Positions 1 to 8,615 of a stretch of 64,000 nucleotides of DNA are shown in pieces. Each line of letters begins with the position of its first letter. The first letter of the stretch is position 1. The notes beneath the pieces were generated by a model. That model was not told where the DNA came from. It saw nothing but the letters and a program-made list of their open reading frames with translations, and ran no database searches. The position numbers were made by a program, and so were the translations under genes. The DNA is from Kitasatospora sp. CB01950 (GTDB lineage Bacteria > Actinomycetota > Actinomycetes > Streptomycetales > Streptomycetaceae). The stretch lies in NCBI RefSeq assembly GCF_001905465.1, contig NZ_LISX01000022.1, positions 1-64,000 of the forward strand, written 5' to 3'.

Positions 1-201
1 GGGGGGGGGGGGGGTGGTGTTTCTGCTCGGTTCCGACTTTGCCCTCGGTGGGGGTGTCGCTCTGGCCTGCTCCGGGTGGGTGGTGTGGGGGTGGGTGGGG
101 ACTGGGGTGGGTGGGTGGGGAGGGGTGGTCGAACTACGCTTCGCGGACAGGGCCCGGTGTGCGGGTCCGGGGCGCTGGGCGACGGGTCGGGAGTGGCGCG
201 G
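1..201. other. G-rich low-complexity edge, no gene seen
   Basis: The window opens with a run of 14 G followed by T-interrupted G tracts to about position 130. Open frames exist here only because stop codons are rare in such sequence. I see no coding signal before the ATPase/TPR gene that follows. Confidence 0.5.
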
Positions 202-2088
202 GTGGCGAGGGATACGGCGGCGGTGGCCGAGGCGGCCGGGGTCTTCGACGCGTTGCCGGGAGGCGCTCGGCCGTTCGGGGGGCGGGCGGCGGAGCTGGCG
301 GCGTTGACGGTGGCGGCGGGGCGGCCGTCGGTGGGGCGGGGGCGGTTGCTGGTGTTGGCGGGGCGGCCGGGTTCGGGCCGCACCGCGTTGGCGGTGCGGT
401 GGGCGCGGAGCGTTGCCGGGGACTATCCGGACGGGCTGCTGTACGCGCGGATGTCGGCGCCGGACGGGACGCGGGTGGGGTCGGGGCGGGCCGCCCGGAT
501 GCTGCTGGACCAGTTGGGCGAGCAGCCCGGTCTGGCGTTGCTGCCGGGTGCGGCCGAGGAGGACCCGGCGTGCGAGGCGTTGCGGGACGCGCTGGGGTCG
601 CGGCGGGCGCTGGTGCTGCTGGACGACGTGCGGGACACCGGGCAGGTGTGGCCGCTGCTGGCGGAGAAGACCGGTTCGGTGCTGCTGGCGACCACCTCGG
701 GGCCGCTGACGGGCATCGACGGCATCGACCCGGTGATCCTGGGCGGCCTGGAGCACCGGGTCTCGGTGGATCTGCTGTCGGAGCTGGTCGGCGGCACCCG
801 GATCTCCTGCGACCCGGTGGGTGCGGCCGAGCTCGCCGAGGCGTGCGCGAACCGTCCGGCCGCGCTGCGGCTGGCCGCGGGCTGGCTGCGCAGCGAGCCG
901 CGGCTGCCCGTCACGGAGGCCGCGGAGAGGTTGCGGCGTCCGCCGGAGCAGTCGCGGGAGCGCTCCCGCGAGGAGGCGGCGGAGCAGGCGGACACCGTGC
1001 CGGTGGTGGAGGGCGACCCGTTGCGGGGGGCGTTCGAGCCCGCGTACCGGCGGCTGCCGGCGGCCCGGGCGCGGCTGTTGCGGCTGTGCACGCTGGCACC
1101 CGGGCAGCAGGTGGATCTGCGGACGGCGTCGGCGCTGGTGGGCTGTCCGGCCCCGGAGGCCGGGGCGGGGCTGGCGGCGCTGGCCGAGCTGGAGTTGCTG
1201 GAGCGGGAGCCGTCGGCGGCGGACGGCACCGAGCGTTACCGGGTGCCGGGGCGGCTGTACGGGCGGCTGCTGGAGTTGCGTACCGAGGTCGACCGGCCGT
1301 CCGAGCTGGAGCTGGCCCGGGCGCGGCTGCTGGAGCGGCTGGTGCGGCTGGTCGATTCGGCGCGGCTGCTGCTGGACCCGGCGGCCGGCCCGAACCCCGA
1401 TCCGCTGCCGGGGCCGCTGCGGCTGCGTTCGGCCGCGCACGCCGGGCAGTGGCTGCTGGGGGAGCGCGAACAGCTGCTGGCCGCCGTCGCGGACGCAGTG
1501 GGCCAGGGCGACCTGGACGGCACCGCGGGACGCCTGGTGGCGGCGCTGCTGCGGGCCCTGCCGTTGACCGGGGAGGCCGCCCCGGCGGACCTGCACGCCC
1601 TGCACGAGTCGGTGCTGAAGGTCGCCGAGCGGCAGGGCTCGCCGCGCCGGGCCGCCGCCGCGCTGCTCAACCTCGGCGATCTGCAGGCGGACGCGGACCG
1701 CTGGGAGCAGGCCGCCGAACGCTACCGGCGGGCCGTGGAGCTGTCCCGGGGCGCGGGCGACGAGGCCGGCTGCGCGCGGGCGCTGGAGGCGGTGGGCCAC
1801 TGCCACCGGGCGCTGGGCGATCCGCTGCGGGCCGCCGACGCGTACGGGCGGGCGCTGGCGCTGCGGCAGGCGGTCGGCGACCAGGTCACCGAGGCCCGGC
1901 TGCTGGTGCGGCTGGCGGAGGCGCACATCGCGCTGCGGCGTTTCGAGGAGGCGCTGCGCGAGTACCGGTCGGCGGCGGCGGTGCTGCGCCGGCTCGGCGA
2001 GGCGGAGGGTGAGCGGCAGGTCGCGGCGCTGGCCGCGCGGCTGCGTGAGCACCTCGGCCAGGAGGGACTTCGTCCACTTTCGGAGTAG
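202..2088 (+). CDS. NB-ARC-like ATPase with C-terminal TPR repeats
   Basis: About 628 residues. A P-loop GRPGSGRTAL lies near residues 54-63 with arginine where Walker A normally has lysine, and a Walker B-like LVLLDD follows about 100 residues later. This is the layout of AAA/NB-ARC ATPase regions in actinobacterial signalling proteins. The last third is helical with tetratricopeptide-like repeats (for example AAALLNLGDLQADADRWEQA). The GTG at 202 follows a GGGAGTGG stretch; GTG 193 or ATG 76 are alternatives, but the sequence before 190 is low-complexity. It is a soluble protein, probably a protein-interaction or regulatory ATPase; the target is unknown. It sits immediately upstream of ald in the same direction. 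Confidence 0.75.
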   Translation: MARDTAAVAEAAGVFDALPGGARPFGGRAAELAALTVAAGRPSVGRGRLLVLAGRPGSGRTALAVRWARSVAGDYPDGLLYARMSAPDGTRVGSGRAARMLLDQLGEQPGLALLPGAAEEDPACEALRDALGSRRALVLLDDVRDTGQVWPLLAEKTGSVLLATTSGPLTGIDGIDPVILGGLEHRVSVDLLSELVGGTRISCDPVGAAELAEACANRPAALRLAAGWLRSEPRLPVTEAAERLRRPPEQSRERSREEAAEQADTVPVVEGDPLRGAFEPAYRRLPAARARLLRLCTLAPGQQVDLRTASALVGCPAPEAGAGLAALAELELLEREPSAADGTERYRVPGRLYGRLLELRTEVDRPSELELARARLLERLVRLVDSARLLLDPAAGPNPDPLPGPLRLRSAAHAGQWLLGEREQLLAAVADAVGQGDLDGTAGRLVAALLRALPLTGEAAPADLHALHESVLKVAERQGSPRRAAAALLNLGDLQADADRWEQAAERYRRAVELSRGAGDEAGCARALEAVGHCHRALGDPLRAADAYGRALALRQAVGDQVTEARLLVRLAEAHIALRRFEEALREYRSAAAVLRRLGEAEGERQVAALAARLREHLGQEGLRPLSE

Positions 2089-2330
2089 TGTCGTGAGTGG
2101 GGTGTTTACCCCGAAAAATGGCCTCAGAACGCGTGCAAGCCTACGAACCTGCCAATGAGTCGAGCTGATTTGTTCGCTTTGGAAGGCTGACACGCTGCCT
2201 GGGCTTCATTACACTCAAACTCAGTCGCGCATAGATTTATGCACCGGTAGCCCCCGTTGTGCCCTTCGTGTGCGTCTCCCGCCGGTCTTCCCCCGGTAGG
2301 AATCCCCCATGGCAAGAGGACGTGTTAGCC
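2089..2330 (+). promoter_or_regulatory. ald upstream control region
   Basis: This 242-bp stretch is clearly more AT-rich than its surroundings, as expected for the promoter of alanine dehydrogenase. It begins with a small GGGG/CCCC hairpin at 2099-2112 followed by GAAAAA. No specific operator could be assigned. The SD AAGAGGA at 2314-2320 serves the GTG at 2331. Confidence 0.4.
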
Positions 2331-3446
2331 GTGAAGGTCGGCATCCCCCGCGAGGTCAAGAACCACGAGTACCGCGTGGCCATCACGCCTGCCGGTGTGC
2401 ATGAGCTGGTCCGCAACGGACACGAGGTCGTCATCGAGGACAACGCCGGTGTCGGCTCCTCGATCCCCAACGAGGAGTACGTGGCCGCCGGTGCGACCAT
2501 CCTCCCCACCGCCGACGAGGTGTGGGCCGCGGCCGACATGATCCTCAAGGTGAAGGAGCCCATCGCGTCGGAGTACCACCGACTGCGCAAGGGCCAGACC
2601 CTCTTCACCTACCTGCACCTGGCGGCCGACCGCCCGGGCACCGACGCGCTGGTCGCGTCCGGCACCACCGCGATCGCCTACGAGACCGTGCAGCTGCCGA
2701 ACGGCGCCCTGCCGCTGCTCGCCCCGATGTCCGAGGTCGCGGGCCGTCTGGCCCCGCAGGTCGGCTCGTACCACCTGATGCGTCCGGCCGGCGGCCGCGG
2801 CACCCTGCCCGGCGGCGTGCCCGGCACCCACTCGGCGAAGGCCGTCGTCATCGGCGGTGGCGTCTCCGGCTGGCACGCGGCCACCATCGCCATCGGCATG
2901 GGCTACGACGTGACCCTGCTGGACCGCGACATCAACAAGCTGCGCGAGGCCGACAAGATCTTCGGCAACAAGATCAAGGCCATCGTCTCCAACTCCTTCG
3001 AGCTGGAGAAGGCCGTCGTCGAGGCCGACCTGGTCATCGGCGCCGTGCTGATCCCGGGCGCCAAGGCCCCGAAGCTCGTCACCAACGAGCTGGTCTCCCG
3101 CATGAAGCCGGGCTCCGTGCTCGTCGACATCGCCATCGACCAGGGCGGCTGCTTCGAGGACTCGCACGCCACCACGCACGCCGAGCCGACCTTCCAGGTC
3201 CACAACTCGGTGTTCTACTGCGTGGCGAACATGCCGGGCGCCGTCCCGAACACCTCCACCTACGCCCTCACCAACGCCACCCTGCCGTACGTGGTGGAGC
3301 TGGCGAACCGTGGCTGGAAGGAGGCGCTGCGCCGCGACGCCGCCCTGGCCAAGGGCCTGAACGTCCACGAGGGCCAGATCACCTTCCCGGCCGTCGCCGA
3401 GGCCTTCGGCCTGGAGTCGGTCTCGCTGGAGAGCGTCCTCGCCTGA
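2331..3446 (+). CDS. ald: alanine dehydrogenase
   Basis: NAD-dependent oxidative deamination of L-alanine to pyruvate and ammonium, in the cytoplasm. The 371-residue length is exactly typical. The protein starts VKVGIPREVKNHEYR, the family N-terminus. The catalytic His lies in YLHLAADRP near residue 96, and the Rossmann motif is VIGGGVSGWHA near 170-180. The C-terminal region carries the family-typical ANMPGAVPNTSTYALTNATL stretch. The GTG at 2331 has SD AAGAGGA ten bases upstream; the longer frame from 2259 adds 24 non-homologous residues. A terminator hairpin follows the stop. Ald lies next to the ParA/Scp block, as in other streptomycetes. Confidence 0.97.
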   Translation: MKVGIPREVKNHEYRVAITPAGVHELVRNGHEVVIEDNAGVGSSIPNEEYVAAGATILPTADEVWAAADMILKVKEPIASEYHRLRKGQTLFTYLHLAADRPGTDALVASGTTAIAYETVQLPNGALPLLAPMSEVAGRLAPQVGSYHLMRPAGGRGTLPGGVPGTHSAKAVVIGGGVSGWHAATIAIGMGYDVTLLDRDINKLREADKIFGNKIKAIVSNSFELEKAVVEADLVIGAVLIPGAKAPKLVTNELVSRMKPGSVLVDIAIDQGGCFEDSHATTHAEPTFQVHNSVFYCVANMPGAVPNTSTYALTNATLPYVVELANRGWKEALRRDAALAKGLNVHEGQITFPAVAEAFGLESVSLESVLA

Positions 3447-3464
3447 CGCCCCGCACCCGCTGTC

Positions 3465-3498
3465 GCCCCCGGCCGTCCTTCGCTTTCGGTCCGGGGGC
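3465..3498 (+). terminator. ald terminator hairpin
   Basis: GCCCCCGG (3465-3472) pairs with CCGGGGGC (3491-3498) around an 18-nt loop, directly downstream of the ald stop. Confidence 0.6.
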
Positions 3499-3812
3499 TT
3501 CGGCATGCCCGAAACGGGGTCGGGGCGTCGGCCAGGTGTCCGGAGGTGTCCACGGGCGGTCAATTCCGGTGCGGTTTGTCACCCGCTCTGTCGACAAGGA
3601 CACCTGACGCCCCCTCATGACCCGTCGCCTGCGCGGAAACGTTAGGGTCGTCTCTTGACACGGGGTGGGTGAGTGGCCGACACAACCGGCCCACTACCGT
3701 GGATTGTGTTGCTGCGAATGCCCGAAACGGCCTAGAGTCGCAAACCGTTGGCATGCTGCCACGCTGACGAATCGACATAGAGTCCTGGATGTCCAAGGAG
3801 GTAAGACGACTT
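3499..3812 (+). promoter_or_regulatory. intergenic promoter region of parA
   Basis: No gene seen. It contains a TTGACA at about 3656, a short inverted repeat TGGCA-TGC-TGCCA near 3751-3763, and the SD AAGGAGG at 3795-3801 that sets the parA start. Confidence 0.4.
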
Positions 3813-4967
3813 GTGAATGAGTCGACATTTGCTCCCGGGGGTGGTCAGCCAGGACTGGCGGAGCTCTCCGCCGGGCAGCCGAACGAGGAAGCCCGGCACG
3901 CCACGGTGGGTGCACAGGAGGTCGGCTCGGTCGCGGTCCGCACCTTCGAGGCCCGCCAGGGCGCGGCGACGGCCGCCACCGACTACGACGCCGACTTCGC
4001 GGCGTACGGGCTGGCCTACAACGAGCTCGGCTACGGGCCGTACGACGACCCCGACGCCGAGTACGAGCCGGACCCCGAGTACGCCGCCACGCTGGCCCCC
4101 GACGCGGCCCGCCAGCGCCGCGAGCGGGTCGGGCCGACCGGCCGTCCGCTGCCGTACTTCCCGATCCCCGCGCCGATCGCCGAGCACGGCCCCGCGCAGA
4201 TCGTCGCGATGTGCAACCAGAAGGGCGGAGTCGGCAAGACCACCTCCACCATCAACCTGGGCGCCGCACTCGCCGAGTACGGCCGCCGGGTCCTGCTGGT
4301 GGACTTCGACCCGCAGGGCGCGCTCTCCGTCGGCCTCGGCGTCAACCCGATGGAACTCGACGTCACGGTCTACAACCTGCTCATGGAGCGGGGACTGACG
4401 GCCGATGACGTCCTGCTGAAGACCGCCATCCCCGGCATGGACCTGCTGCCGTCCAACATCGACCTGTCCGCCGCCGAGGTGCAGCTGGTCAGCGAGGTCG
4501 CCCGCGAGTCGGCGCTGGCCCGCGCGCTCAAGCCGCTGCTGCCCGACTACGACTACGTCATCATCGACTGCCAGCCCTCGCTGGGCCTGCTGACGGTCAA
4601 TGCCCTGACGGCCGCTCACAGCGTCATCGTGCCGCTGGAGTGCGAGTTCTTCGCGCTGCGCGGCGTCGCGCTGCTCACCGAGACGATCGAGAAGGTCTGC
4701 GAGCGGCTCAACCCCGAACTGCGCCTGGACGGCATCCTCGCCACCATGTACGACTCCCGCACCGTGCACTCGCGCGAGGTGCTGGCCCGGGTCGTCGAGG
4801 CGTTCGGCGAGCACGTCTTCCACACCGTCATCGGGCGGACCGTCAGGTTCCCGGAGACCACCGTGGCCGGCGAGCCGATCACCACCTACGCCACCAACTC
4901 GGTCGGCGCGGCCGCCTACCGTCAGCTCGCCAGGGAGGTGCTCGACCGGTGCCGCCCCGTCGAGTGA
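3813..4967 (+). CDS. ParA/Soj-like chromosome-partitioning ATPase
   Basis: 384 residues. A deviant Walker A, KGGVGKTT, lies near residues 137-144 after an acidic, Tyr-rich N-terminal extension of about 130 residues. The A' aspartate motif VDFDPQGALS and the Walker B IIDCQPSLG follow. Such ATPases bind non-specific DNA with ATP and position chromosomes or protein clusters. The start is GTG 3813 because a perfect AAGGAGG lies 11 bases upstream; ATG 3789 would place that SD inside the gene. It overlaps the downstream small gene by 19 bases and precedes scpAB, so it belongs to the segregation block. It is not the oriC-linked parA: no parB follows. A paralogue of Soj is the likely status. Confidence 0.9.
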   Translation: MNESTFAPGGGQPGLAELSAGQPNEEARHATVGAQEVGSVAVRTFEARQGAATAATDYDADFAAYGLAYNELGYGPYDDPDAEYEPDPEYAATLAPDAARQRRERVGPTGRPLPYFPIPAPIAEHGPAQIVAMCNQKGGVGKTTSTINLGAALAEYGRRVLLVDFDPQGALSVGLGVNPMELDVTVYNLLMERGLTADDVLLKTAIPGMDLLPSNIDLSAAEVQLVSEVARESALARALKPLLPDYDYVIIDCQPSLGLLTVNALTAAHSVIVPLECEFFALRGVALLTETIEKVCERLNPELRLDGILATMYDSRTVHSREVLARVVEAFGEHVFHTVIGRTVRFPETTVAGEPITTYATNSVGAAAYRQLAREVLDRCRPVE

Positions 4968-5464
4968 GCCTCCCGGGGGCCGACGAACTGTTCCGGGCGA
5001 CCGGCGGAATGGCCCTGTCGCCCTCGCTCGCACGGAACGGGAACGGAAGCAGTTCCGGCGGCGGGCCCTCGGGGGAGCCCCCGAAGGCGAACGAGGGCGG
5101 GGCCGGGGCGGGCCGCACGGCGGACGTCCCGGCGGCCCGGCCGGAGCCCCAGGCTGCCCCTGCGGGGCGCGCGGAGGACCCCGCAGAGGCGGCGCGACGG
5201 GCGGCGGCCACCACCACGACGGTGCGCGGGCGCGGACGGGCCCGGCGGCCGTCCGGGCGGGAACGGCACGACGAGAAGATCACCGTGTACGTGTCCGCCG
5301 AGGAGCTGATGGACCTGGAGCACGCGCGGCTGGTGCTGCGCGGGGAGCACGGGTTGGCGGTGGACCGCGGACGGGTGGTGCGCGAGGCGATCTCCGTCGT
5401 TCTGGCGGATCTGGAGCAGCGGGGCGAGGCGTCGATCCTCGTGCGGCGGCTGCGGGGGCGCTAG
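4949..5464 (+). CDS. small protein with C-terminal ribbon-helix-helix-like domain
   Basis: 171 residues. The first 100 are Gly/Ala/Pro-rich and predicted disordered. The last 65 read as a β-strand KITVYVSAEE followed by two helices (ELMDLEHARLVL, GRVVREAISVVLADLE), which is the pattern of ribbon-helix-helix DNA-binding proteins. GTG 4949 is chosen because GGAGG at 4934-4938 precedes it and the gene overlaps parA by 19 bases, indicating coupled translation. By inference it could be the DNA-binding partner of the upstream ParA-like ATPase, taking the place of ParB. The family is conserved in streptomycetes, but I know of no assigned function. Confidence 0.8.
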   Translation: MPPRRVSLPGADELFRATGGMALSPSLARNGNGSSSGGGPSGEPPKANEGGAGAGRTADVPAARPEPQAAPAGRAEDPAEAARRAAATTTTVRGRGRARRPSGRERHDEKITVYVSAEELMDLEHARLVLRGEHGLAVDRGRVVREAISVVLADLEQRGEASILVRRLRGR

Positions 5465-5595
5465 GAGCCCTCGCCAGGGGCACGTCCACGTGCAGGTCAT
5501 TGTGCTGCGTCGCGATCCTGCCGACGGGTGCCTTCCGGCTCGCGCAGTTCCTCGCGCCCCGGTGATCGCTGTCCGTTCTGCCAGAATGGGACGTT

Positions 5596-6390
5596 ATGTT
5601 CCAGGTCCGGTTGGAGAACTTCGAGGGGCCTTTCGATCTGCTGCTCGGGCTGATCGCCAAGCACCGGATGGACGTCACCAAGGTGGCTTTGTCGAAGGTC
5701 ACGGACGAGTTCGTGGCGCACATCCGGTCGATGGGGCCGGAGTGGGACCTGGACGCGGCGACGGAGTTCCTGGTGGTGGCGGCGACGCTGCTGGATCTGA
5801 AGGCGGCGCGGCTGCTGCCGGTGGCGGAGGTCGAGGACGAGGAGGATCTCGCGCTGCTGGAGGCGCGGGACCTGCTGTTCGCGCGGCTGTTGCAGTACCG
5901 GGCGTACAAGGAAGCGGCCGGGGTGTTCGCCGAGCGGTGGGCCGCGGAGGCGTTGCGGCGCCCGCGGACGGTCGGGCTGGAGCCGCACCACGCGCAGTTG
6001 CTGCCCGAGGTGGTGCTGTCGATCGGGCCGGAGCGGTTCGCGCAGCTGGCGGCGAAGGCGTTCGTGCCGAAGCCGAAGCCGGCGGTGTACGTGGACCACA
6101 TCCACATGCCGCCGGTGAGCGTGCGCGAGCAGGCGGCGGTGCTGGTGGAGCGGCTGAGCGCGCTGGGGGAGGCGACGTTCGGGCGGCTGGTGGCGGACGC
6201 GGACAGCGGGCTGGTGGTGGTGGCCCGGTTCCTGGCGCTGCTGGAGCTGTACCGGGAGAAGGTGCTGGCGTTCGAGCAGCCGCAGGCTCTGGAGGAGCTG
6301 CTGGTGCGCTGGGTCGCCGAGGGGGACCGGACGGTCGAGGTGACCGACGAGTTCGACCGCCCCGCGGGCGGGGAAGGCGGGACCCGATGA
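5596..6390 (+). CDS. scpA: segregation and condensation protein A
   Basis: 264 residues, the kleisin subunit of the SMC condensin. The N-terminus FQVRLENFEGPFDLLLGLI is the diagnostic ScpA start, and the C-terminal winged-helix (RTVEVTDEF region) should bind the SMC head. The length is typical for actinobacteria. The stop overlaps the scpB start (ATGA), so the two subunits are coupled. It acts on the nucleoid during chromosome segregation. Confidence 0.96.
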   Translation: MFQVRLENFEGPFDLLLGLIAKHRMDVTKVALSKVTDEFVAHIRSMGPEWDLDAATEFLVVAATLLDLKAARLLPVAEVEDEEDLALLEARDLLFARLLQYRAYKEAAGVFAERWAAEALRRPRTVGLEPHHAQLLPEVVLSIGPERFAQLAAKAFVPKPKPAVYVDHIHMPPVSVREQAAVLVERLSALGEATFGRLVADADSGLVVVARFLALLELYREKVLAFEQPQALEELLVRWVAEGDRTVEVTDEFDRPAGGEGGTR

Positions 6391-7169
6391 CGGAGCAGCG
6401 GCCGCGGCGGGCCCTGGGCCTGCCCGGGCAGGCCAGGCCCGGGGAGTGGCAGGAGTCGGCGTACTCGGACGGCGAGCGGGTCGAGCCGGTGGAACGCGTC
6501 CTCGCGCTGCCGGGGCCGGCGGCTCCGGAGGGGGTGCCGTTGCGGGCGGCGCTGGAGGCGGTGCTGATGGTCGCCGACGAGCCGGTCCCGGTGCAGCGAC
6601 TGGCCTCGGTGCTGGACGCGTCCGCAGGTGAAGTGGCCGCCGTGCTGCGGGAGTTGGCGGCGGAGTACACGGCGCAGGGGCGCGGTTTCGAGCTGCGGCA
6701 GGTGGCCGGCGGGTGGCGGTTCTACAGTCGTGCGGAGTGCGCGGCGGCGGTGGACCGGTTCGTGCTGGACGGGCAGCAGGCCCGGCTGACGCAGGCCGCG
6801 CTGGAGACGTTGGCGGTGGTCGCGTACCGGCAGCCGGTGTCGCGCGGGCGGGTTTCCGCGGTCCGTGGTGTGAACTGCGACGGCGTGATGCGTACCCTGG
6901 TACAGCGAGGACTGGTCGAAGAAGCCGGCACCGAGCCCGAGACCGGAGCGATCCTGTATCGGACGACGAACTACTTCCTGGAACGGATGGGGCTGCGCGG
7001 CCTGGACGAGCTGCCGGAGCTCGCGCCCTTCCTGCCCGAGGTCGACGACGTGGAAGCGGAGTCCCTGGAGGGCACGATGATCGCGCAGGCGGTCGCCGCC
7101 GCACAGGAGGGGCCGAACCAGGCCGACCGGACCCAGACAAATACGACGTACGGACATTTTGATGCGTAG
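6387..7169 (+). CDS. scpB: segregation and condensation protein B
   Basis: 260 residues. Two winged-helix domains follow a 45-residue variable N-terminus. The hallmark TLAVVAYRQPVSRGRVSAVRG lies near residues 141-161 and is followed by the conserved YRTTNYFLERMGL. It binds the ScpA linker as a dimer in the SMC complex. ATG 6387 overlaps the scpA stop by four bases. The gene also overlaps rluB by eight bases. Confidence 0.96.
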   Translation: MTEQRPRRALGLPGQARPGEWQESAYSDGERVEPVERVLALPGPAAPEGVPLRAALEAVLMVADEPVPVQRLASVLDASAGEVAAVLRELAAEYTAQGRGFELRQVAGGWRFYSRAECAAAVDRFVLDGQQARLTQAALETLAVVAYRQPVSRGRVSAVRGVNCDGVMRTLVQRGLVEEAGTEPETGAILYRTTNYFLERMGLRGLDELPELAPFLPEVDDVEAESLEGTMIAQAVAAAQEGPNQADRTQTNTTYGHFDA

Positions 7170-8406
7170 CAGTGGCAACGGCAGGAACAGCGGCGGCGGT
7201 CAGGGCCGGGGTGGACAGGGCGGCCGAGGCGGCCAGCAGGGCGGCGGCGGCCGCGGCGGGTCGTCGTACGGCCAGGGCGGTGGCCGAGGCGGTGGCCAGG
7301 GCGGCGGCCAGGGCGGTGGCCGGGGCGGGCAGTCCCGCGGCGGCTCGGGCTCGTCGTACGGCTCGGGCTCGGGCTCGGGTTCGTACGGCGGCTCGTCGCA
7401 GCGCGGCGGCGGCAGCGGGCGCGAGGAGCGCCGCTACCCGGACCGGCCGCTGCGGCCGGAGGAGCGCAAGTACGACCGCCCCGAGTTCGGCGGCGGCCCG
7501 AACGCGACGCCCTCGTACAGCGCCTACGGTTCGCGCAAGCCCGGGGCGGCGCCCCGGCCGCGTCGGGACGGGCAGGGCGCGCCCGGCGACCCGCGGCGTC
7601 AGCCGCAGCGCTCGCGAGAGCTGCAGGGCCGCATCGAGGACCGGGTGCTGGCCCGGCACGAGGGCCCCGGCAAGGAGGTCGGCGCGGAGGGCGAGCGGCT
7701 GCAGAAGGTGCTGGCGCGGGCCGGCATGGGCAGCCGTCGGGCCTGCGAGGAGCTGATCGAGCAGGGCCGCGTCGAGGTCAACGGCAAGCGCGTGGTCGAG
7801 CAGGGCCTGCGGGTCGACCCGATGAACGACGAGATCAAGGTGGACGGCCTGACCGTCGCCACCCAGTCGTACCTGTTCTTCGCGCTGAACAAGCCCGCCG
7901 GCGTGGTCTCCACCATGGAGGACCCGGAGGGCCGCCAGTGCCTGGGCGACTACGTGACCAACCGGGAGACCCGACTGTTCCACGTCGGCCGGCTGGACAC
8001 CGAGACCGAGGGCCTGATCCTGCTCACCAACCACGGTGAGCTGGCGCACCGCCTGACCCACCCCAAGTACGGCGTCACCAAGACGTACCTGGCGGCCATC
8101 CAGGGCCCGATCCCGCGCGACCTGGGCAAGCAGCTCGCCAAGGGCGTGGAGCTGGAGGACGGCTGGGCGCGCGCCGACAGCTTCAAGGTGATCTCGAACG
8201 TCGGCAAGAACTACCTGGTCGAGGTGACCCTGCACGAGGGCCGCAAGCACATCGTGCGTCGCCTGCTGGCCGAGGTCGGCTTCCCGGTGGAGAAGCTGGT
8301 GCGCACCGCGTTCGGGCCGATCTCGCTCGGCGACCAGAAGTCGGGCTGGCTGCGCCGCCTGACCAACCCCGAGGTCGGTGCGCTGATGAACGAGGTCGGG
8401 CTGTAA
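7162..8406 (+). CDS. rluB: 23S rRNA pseudouridine synthase, RluB/RsuA family
   Basis: 414 residues. About 150 N-terminal residues are Gly/Ser/Arg-rich repeats (GGQGGG, GSGSGSGS), followed by an S4 RNA-binding domain (RLQKVLARAGMGSRRACEEL) and a pseudouridine synthase domain. The catalytic Asp is D279 in GRLDTETEG, and the family motif GRKHIVRRLLAEVG follows. The enzyme isomerises a uridine in large-subunit rRNA. The long glycine-rich tail is common in streptomycete RluB and is likely unstructured RNA-binding sequence. ATG 7162 overlaps the end of scpB; TTG 7159 is the only near alternative. Confidence 0.94.
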   Translation: MRSSGNGRNSGGGQGRGGQGGRGGQQGGGGRGGSSYGQGGGRGGGQGGGQGGGRGGQSRGGSGSSYGSGSGSGSYGGSSQRGGGSGREERRYPDRPLRPEERKYDRPEFGGGPNATPSYSAYGSRKPGAAPRPRRDGQGAPGDPRRQPQRSRELQGRIEDRVLARHEGPGKEVGAEGERLQKVLARAGMGSRRACEELIEQGRVEVNGKRVVEQGLRVDPMNDEIKVDGLTVATQSYLFFALNKPAGVVSTMEDPEGRQCLGDYVTNRETRLFHVGRLDTETEGLILLTNHGELAHRLTHPKYGVTKTYLAAIQGPIPRDLGKQLAKGVELEDGWARADSFKVISNVGKNYLVEVTLHEGRKHIVRRLLAEVGFPVEKLVRTAFGPISLGDQKSGWLRRLTNPEVGALMNEVGL

Positions 8407-8419
8407 GGACCGCTCCGGG

Positions 8420-8450
8420 AGCCCGTCCGCCGCGTGTCGGCGGGCGGGCT
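8420..8450 (+). terminator. terminator after rluB
   Basis: AGCCCGTCCGCC (8420-8431) pairs with GGCGGGCGGGCT (8439-8450) with one G·U pair and a 7-nt loop, followed by TTC. It closes the parA–rluB block. Confidence 0.7.
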
Positions 8451-8615
8451 TTCGGCGTGTACGGAGAGCTTTGCCCGGTCTTGACCGGTGAGCAGGGCCG
8501 TGCGGCCTTGCTATCGTTCGACCCGTTGGCAGAAGATTGCCACCGAAGTTCGCCCCGGCGCGTGGCGGAAGTGCGCCATCGCGTCAGGGGGCGGGGCGGC
8601 GGGGGAAGGAAGTTC

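Noticed and set aside
2124..2315. 63-codon minus-strand ORF upstream of ald
   Set aside because: No SD, no family and it lies in the ald promoter region.
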